Origin: Kocuria turfanensis
Lineage (GTDB): Bacteria > Actinomycetota > Actinomycetes > Actinomycetales > Micrococcaceae
Assembly (NCBI RefSeq): GCF_001580365.1
Contig: NZ_CP014480.1
Coordinates: forward strand, 2,696,961-2,760,960
Reading direction: 5' to 3'
DNA: 64,000 nt
The position numbers were made by a program, and so were the translations under genes. This document shows positions 60,648-64,000 of this stretch, piece by piece. Within the stretch, counting starts at the first letter, position 1. Each line of letters starts with the position of its first letter. The notes beneath the pieces were generated by a model. The model saw only the letters and a list, made by a program, of their open reading frames with translations, had not been told where the DNA came from and ran no database searches.

Positions 60648-63028
60648 GCACCCCGCACCCCGCCCCCGCCGAGCGCTTCGCCACCCCCGGCGGCGTCCTC
60701 ACCCTCGAGCCGCTGGCGCTGGACGGGCCCACCGTGGAGCTGCTCCACGCGTGGCTGACCCACCCCCGGTCCCGCTTCTGGGGCCTGCTCGACGCCGACC
60801 CCGCCACCGTCCGCCGCGCCTTCGAGGCCGTCGCGGCCCACCCCCGCTGCGAGGCCCGGCTGGCCCGCCTGGACGGGGTCCCGCTGGGCGTCGTGGAGAC
60901 CTACGACCCCGCCGAGGTGCTGCTCGCCGGCCGCTACGCACACCGCGCCGGCGACGTGGGGATGCACCTGCTCCTCGCCCCGGCCCGGACCCCGGTGCCC
61001 GGCACGAGCGCCGCCCTGATGGCCGCCACGCTGCGCGGGCTGTTCGAGCGGCCCGGGACCCGGCGCGTCGTCGTCGAGCCCGACGTCCGCAACGAGGCCG
61101 TGCACCGGCTCAACGCCCGGGCGGGCTTCGAGGTCCACGGGCCCCTGCCGCTGCCGGACAAGACGGCGCTGCTCAGCACCTGCACCCGGAAGCAGTTCGA
61201 GGCCTCGGAGCTGGGGGACACCGCCCGCCCGGTCCCGGCCGCCGCCGGCCCCGCCGGCCCCGCCGCGGCCGGCCACCTGGGCCTGCACCCGATGCGCGTC
61301 GCCCACCGCCACCTGTGCTGCAAGGCCCTGGCCGAGTTCGCCCACGAGCGGCTGGTGCACCCCGAACCGGTCGGCGAGGGCGTCTTCGAGGTCCGGGCCG
61401 GGGCCGCCCGCTACCGGTTCCGGGCGCGGCGCACCGCGCTGGAGCACTGGCTGCTCGACGAGGGCTCGCTGCGCCGCACGGTGGCCGGCGCCGCCGCCGA
61501 GCCCGACGCCCAGGCCCTGGTCACCGAGTTCGCCCCGCAGCTGGGCATCCCCGCGCACCTGCTGGCCACCTACCTCGAGGAGATCGCGAGCACCCTCGCC
61601 TCCGCGGCCTACAAGCTGGTGCACCGCACCCGCCCGGCGACGGCGCTGGCGGGCGCCGGCTTCCAGGAGGTCGAGGCCGCCATGACCGAGGGGCACCCCG
61701 GCTTCGTGGCCAACAACGGGCGGATCGGCCTGGGCGTCACCGAGCACGACCGGTACGCCCCCGAGGCGGCCCGGCCGGTGCGCCTGGTGTGGGTGGCCGC
61801 GCGCCGCTCGCTCAGCCGCCTGGACACCGGGCGCGGCCTCGACGAGGACGCCCTGTACGCCGCGGAGCTGGACCCCGGGACCCGCGCGCGCTTCCGGGCC
61901 CGGCTGACCGGGCTGGGCCTGGACCCGCGGGACTACCGCTTCCTGCCGGTGCACCCGCACCAGTGGGAGCACCGCGTCACGGTGACCTTCGCCCCCGACC
62001 TCGCCCGCCGGGACCTCGTGCTGCTGGGGGAGGGCGGCGACGAGCACCGCGCCCAGCAGTCGGTGCGCACCTTCTTCAACACGACCCGCCCGGAGCGGCA
62101 CTACGTGAAGACGGCCCTGGCCGTGCAGAACATGGGCTTCCTGCGCGGGCTCTCCCCCCGGTACATGCGCGACACCCCCGCGATCAACGACTGGGTGGCC
62201 GAGCTCGTGGCCGCCGATCCGGTGCTGGCCGGGGCCGGGTTCTCGGTCCTGCGGGAGGTCGCCGCGATCGGCTACACCGGGGACGCCTACCACCGCGCGG
62301 CCGCCTCGGGCCACGGCGAGGAGGGCCCGCACACCAAGATGCTGGCGGCGCTGTGGCGGGAGAGCCCCGTGGGGCGCACCGGGCCGGGGGAGCGGCTGGC
62401 GACCCTCGCGTCCCTGCTGCACGTGGACGCCCTGGGCACCCCGCTGGTCTCCGTGCACGTGCGGGCCTCCGGGCTGAGCGCCGAGGAGTGGGTCCGGCGG
62501 CTGCTGGACGCCTACCTCGCCCCGGTCGCCCGGTGCCTGCTCGCCCACGACCTCGTGTTCATGCCCCACGGCGAGAACGTGGTCCTCGTGCTGCACGAGC
62601 ACGTCCCGCGGCGGGCGATCATGAAGGACATCGGTGAGGAGGTCGCCGTGGTCACCGACCGTCCCCTGCCGGAGGGCCTCGACCGGATCCGGCACGTCGT
62701 GGACCCCGCGACGGCGGCCCTGTCCGTGCACACCGACGTGTTCGACGGCGTGCTGCGCCACCTGGCGGGCCTGCTCGAGGCCGACGGGCTGCTGGCGGCC
62801 GGCGCCTTCTGGGAGCTGGCGGCACGGTGCCTCCACGAGGTGGCCGAAGCCGACCCGGCCGGCGCGGGACGGGTGCCGCTCTTCGCGCCCCGCTTCGAGC
62901 ACTCCTGCCTCAACCGGCTGCAGCTGCTCAACACCCTGCAGATGGTCGACCTCACGGACCAGGCCGCGTCCCTGCAGTACGCCGGGACGCTGGAGAACCC
63001 GGTGGCGGCCCCGGTGCCCGTCCGCTGA
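60644..63028 (+). CDS. DesC-DesD fusion: acyltransferase plus IucA/IucC-type siderophore synthetase
   Basis: Residues of about 1-190 form a GNAT acyltransferase (RFWGLLDADP, GDVGMHLLLAPARTPVPGTSAALMAATLRGLF, RRVVVEPDVRNEAVHRLNARAGFEVHGPLPLPDKTA) that would acylate N-hydroxycadaverine with succinyl- or acetyl-CoA. Residues of about 205-794 form an NRPS-independent siderophore synthetase (GHPGFVANNGRIGLG, VHPHQWEHRV, SVRTFFNTTRPERHYVKTALAVQNMGF, VLREVAAIGYTG, VFMPHGENVVLVLHEH, MKDIGEEV). It would oligomerise and cyclise the hydroxamates with ATP. In Streptomyces these are two proteins; here they are one 794-residue chain joined by an Ala/Gly/Pro linker. ATGA overlap with desB. Confidence 0.93.
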   Translation: MSTPHPAPAERFATPGGVLTLEPLALDGPTVELLHAWLTHPRSRFWGLLDADPATVRRAFEAVAAHPRCEARLARLDGVPLGVVETYDPAEVLLAGRYAHRAGDVGMHLLLAPARTPVPGTSAALMAATLRGLFERPGTRRVVVEPDVRNEAVHRLNARAGFEVHGPLPLPDKTALLSTCTRKQFEASELGDTARPVPAAAGPAGPAAAGHLGLHPMRVAHRHLCCKALAEFAHERLVHPEPVGEGVFEVRAGAARYRFRARRTALEHWLLDEGSLRRTVAGAAAEPDAQALVTEFAPQLGIPAHLLATYLEEIASTLASAAYKLVHRTRPATALAGAGFQEVEAAMTEGHPGFVANNGRIGLGVTEHDRYAPEAARPVRLVWVAARRSLSRLDTGRGLDEDALYAAELDPGTRARFRARLTGLGLDPRDYRFLPVHPHQWEHRVTVTFAPDLARRDLVLLGEGGDEHRAQQSVRTFFNTTRPERHYVKTALAVQNMGFLRGLSPRYMRDTPAINDWVAELVAADPVLAGAGFSVLREVAAIGYTGDAYHRAAASGHGEEGPHTKMLAALWRESPVGRTGPGERLATLASLLHVDALGTPLVSVHVRASGLSAEEWVRRLLDAYLAPVARCLLAHDLVFMPHGENVVLVLHEHVPRRAIMKDIGEEVAVVTDRPLPEGLDRIRHVVDPATAALSVHTDVFDGVLRHLAGLLEADGLLAAGAFWELAARCLHEVAEADPAGAGRVPLFAPRFEHSCLNRLQLLNTLQMVDLTDQAASLQYAGTLENPVAAPVPVR

Positions 63029-63029
63029 C

Positions 63030-63060
63030 CCGTCCGCCCCGCCCCTTGCGGGGCGGACGG
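63030..63060. terminator. Terminator after the siderophore synthetase gene
   Basis: A 12-base perfect stem (63030-63041 with 63049-63060) and a seven-base loop (CCCCTTG) begin two bases after the stop codon. It lies between convergent genes and may work both ways. Confidence 0.75.
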
Positions 63061-63070
63061 AGCGGGGGGC

Positions 63071-63334
63071 TCAGGCCGCGTCGCGGGCGTCGAGCTCGTG
63101 CACGACCTCCTGGAGCCGGTCGGTGGTGCAGGGGTGGGGGCCGTCCGGTGCGCTGAGGTACTCCCGGTCGAGCTGGCGGCAGATCCGGGAGTGCAGCACC
63201 TGCAGCTCGTCCATGCTCAGGGCGGCCAGGGCGGCCGGGAACTCCTCGTCCGGGCCCAGGCAGGAGCAGGGCCGGTCGTGCGGGGACGGAGCGGAGCTGT
63301 GGCTGTGCTGGGTCACGGTGGTGGGTGCGCTCAT
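63071..63334 (-). CDS. Small hypothetical protein
   Basis: This 87-residue protein is not recognised. It has a Ser/Thr/His-rich N-terminus, a cysteine pair in RPCSCLGPDEEFPAALAALSMDELQVLHSRI, and a helical C-terminal half with HPCTTDRLQEVVHELDAR. GAAGGA lies at a proper distance before ATG 63334; a longer ATG version (63430) would add an unlikely tail. It converges with the siderophore operon. The amphipathic helices and short cysteine motifs could mean a small regulatory or metal-binding protein, but there is no evidence for either. Confidence 0.55.
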   Translation of the reverse strand: MSAPTTVTQHSHSSAPSPHDRPCSCLGPDEEFPAALAALSMDELQVLHSRICRQLDREYLSAPDGPHPCTTDRLQEVVHELDARDAA

Positions 63335-64000
63335 GGTGATGTCCTTCGCGGGAAGTGCGGTGCAGATGTGTGGAGAGGGGGCCGCACCCGATGCGCGGGT
63401 GGCGGCCCGAGGGGACGCGGTGATGGTCACGGTGAGGGTCGCAGTGCAGAGAAAGCGGCGGTGCCCGGTCCGTCGACCCGTTCATCGGGGAAGGACGGGT
63501 GGTCCGGAGGAGCCACCGGCGGGGGCGCGCGGGACGAGGGCGCAGGGACGGCGGTCCGGGATCTCCTGGTGTGCAGCCGCCACGGGGAAAGGCCGTGTGC
63601 TCGACCTGCCTCCACGGTAGGCGAGACCGCCGGTATTGGCCATCCCGACGCCGCCCGCCCGGCGCTTCCGGGCGGAGGGGCCGTGGTTCCCTGCGCGTCC
63701 CGGCCGGCTCGTGTATGCTTTCTCGGTTGTCGGATTTCTCGTTCCCGCCCGTCCGGCGGTCCGCCCCGTCCGGGCGCAGCAGGACCTCCGTACGGCCGGC
63801 CACGGCACGCATCGCAGCGTCCGGGTTCCCCTGACGCGGGGAACCGGCCGTGGTCCCGGACGACAGGCCGCACTCGAGGAGCGGACCGCGCAACGGGTCG
63901 ACGCCACCGAGGGCGTCGGCCGCAACACCCCGGCGGACCGCTCGCAGGACGTGCACGCACGTCCCGGTGACCGACTCCGGCGGTGCCGCTTCCTCGGGGA
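63335..64000. other. Gap without a supported gene; possible promoter and leader
   Basis: No open frame here looks like a protein; the longest frames on both strands are rich in Arg, Pro and Gly with no family resemblance. On the plus strand TATGCT (63714-63719) is a good -10-like box with no clear -35. A hairpin GGTTCCCC-N6-GGGGAACC lies at 63824-63845. This could be the structured leader of a gene beyond the right edge. Confidence 0.35.

Overview
The window is very GC-rich and almost fully coding. It has GTG/ATG starts with GAGGAG-type ribosome binding sites and many ATGA/GTGA four-base overlaps. LacI, GntR and IclR regulators, DtxR-type iron boxes and a desferrioxamine-type siderophore locus all point to a high-GC actinobacterium. 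My best guess is Micrococcaceae, perhaps Kocuria-like; this is an inference from gene content, not a database result. No rRNA, tRNA, insertion sequence, prophage or CRISPR array was seen.

Layout. 1-3.5 kb: sugar ABC importer (solute-binding lipoprotein, one permease, start of a second) diverging from a LacI regulator. 3.5-5.9 kb: two exporters (MFS and AEC). 5.9-14.6 kb: glucarate degradation operon (gudD, 2-oxoglutarate semialdehyde dehydrogenase, kdgD), a LysR regulator and a tripartite carboxylate importer (tctCBA) with a universal stress protein. The kdgD and tctC promoters carry the same element in opposite orientation. 14.7-36.7 kb: a LacI regulator and a dispersed catabolic regulon: Gfo/Idh/MocA dehydrogenase, DUF993, sugar isomerase and glycerate kinase; two ABC permeases (one frameshifted), a second dehydrogenase, an epimerase and an enolase-superfamily dehydratase; a Gfo-PmoA fusion with an M24-fold protein; the transporter ATPase and binding protein; and an L-talarate/galactarate dehydratase. 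Four matching promoter/operator units tie most of these genes to that LacI. A cupin gene, a small membrane protein and sdaA behind a tandem glycine riboswitch sit inside this block.

36.8-51 kb: one-carbon genes (MetF-like, purU), a pabB-pabC fusion with an internal 54-bp minisatellite, a GntR regulator opposite a small monooxygenase-fold protein, a frameshifted IclR gene, a GMC dehydrogenase with its small subunit, and assorted genes (GNAT, DUF5996, UBP zinc finger, DHA2 exporter, secreted peptidase). 51-63.3 kb: a PQQ-type sugar dehydrogenase lipoprotein, then a leftward ferric-siderophore uptake operon and a rightward biosynthetic operon (desA, desB, desC-desD fusion) diverging around two DtxR-type iron boxes. 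A small hypothetical gene and a non-coding leader-like stretch end the window.

How it fits together. Glucarate (gudD) and galactarate/L-talarate (dehydratase at 35.5 kb) both give 5-keto-4-deoxyglucarate, which kdgD and the dehydrogenase convert to 2-oxoglutarate. The LacI block looks like uptake and oxidation of an unidentified sugar, sugar acid or glycoside. CRP/GlxR-like sites (TGTGA-N6-TCACA) sit in most of the catabolic promoters, suggesting a shared carbon-status input. The most promising undescribed system is this LacI regulon.
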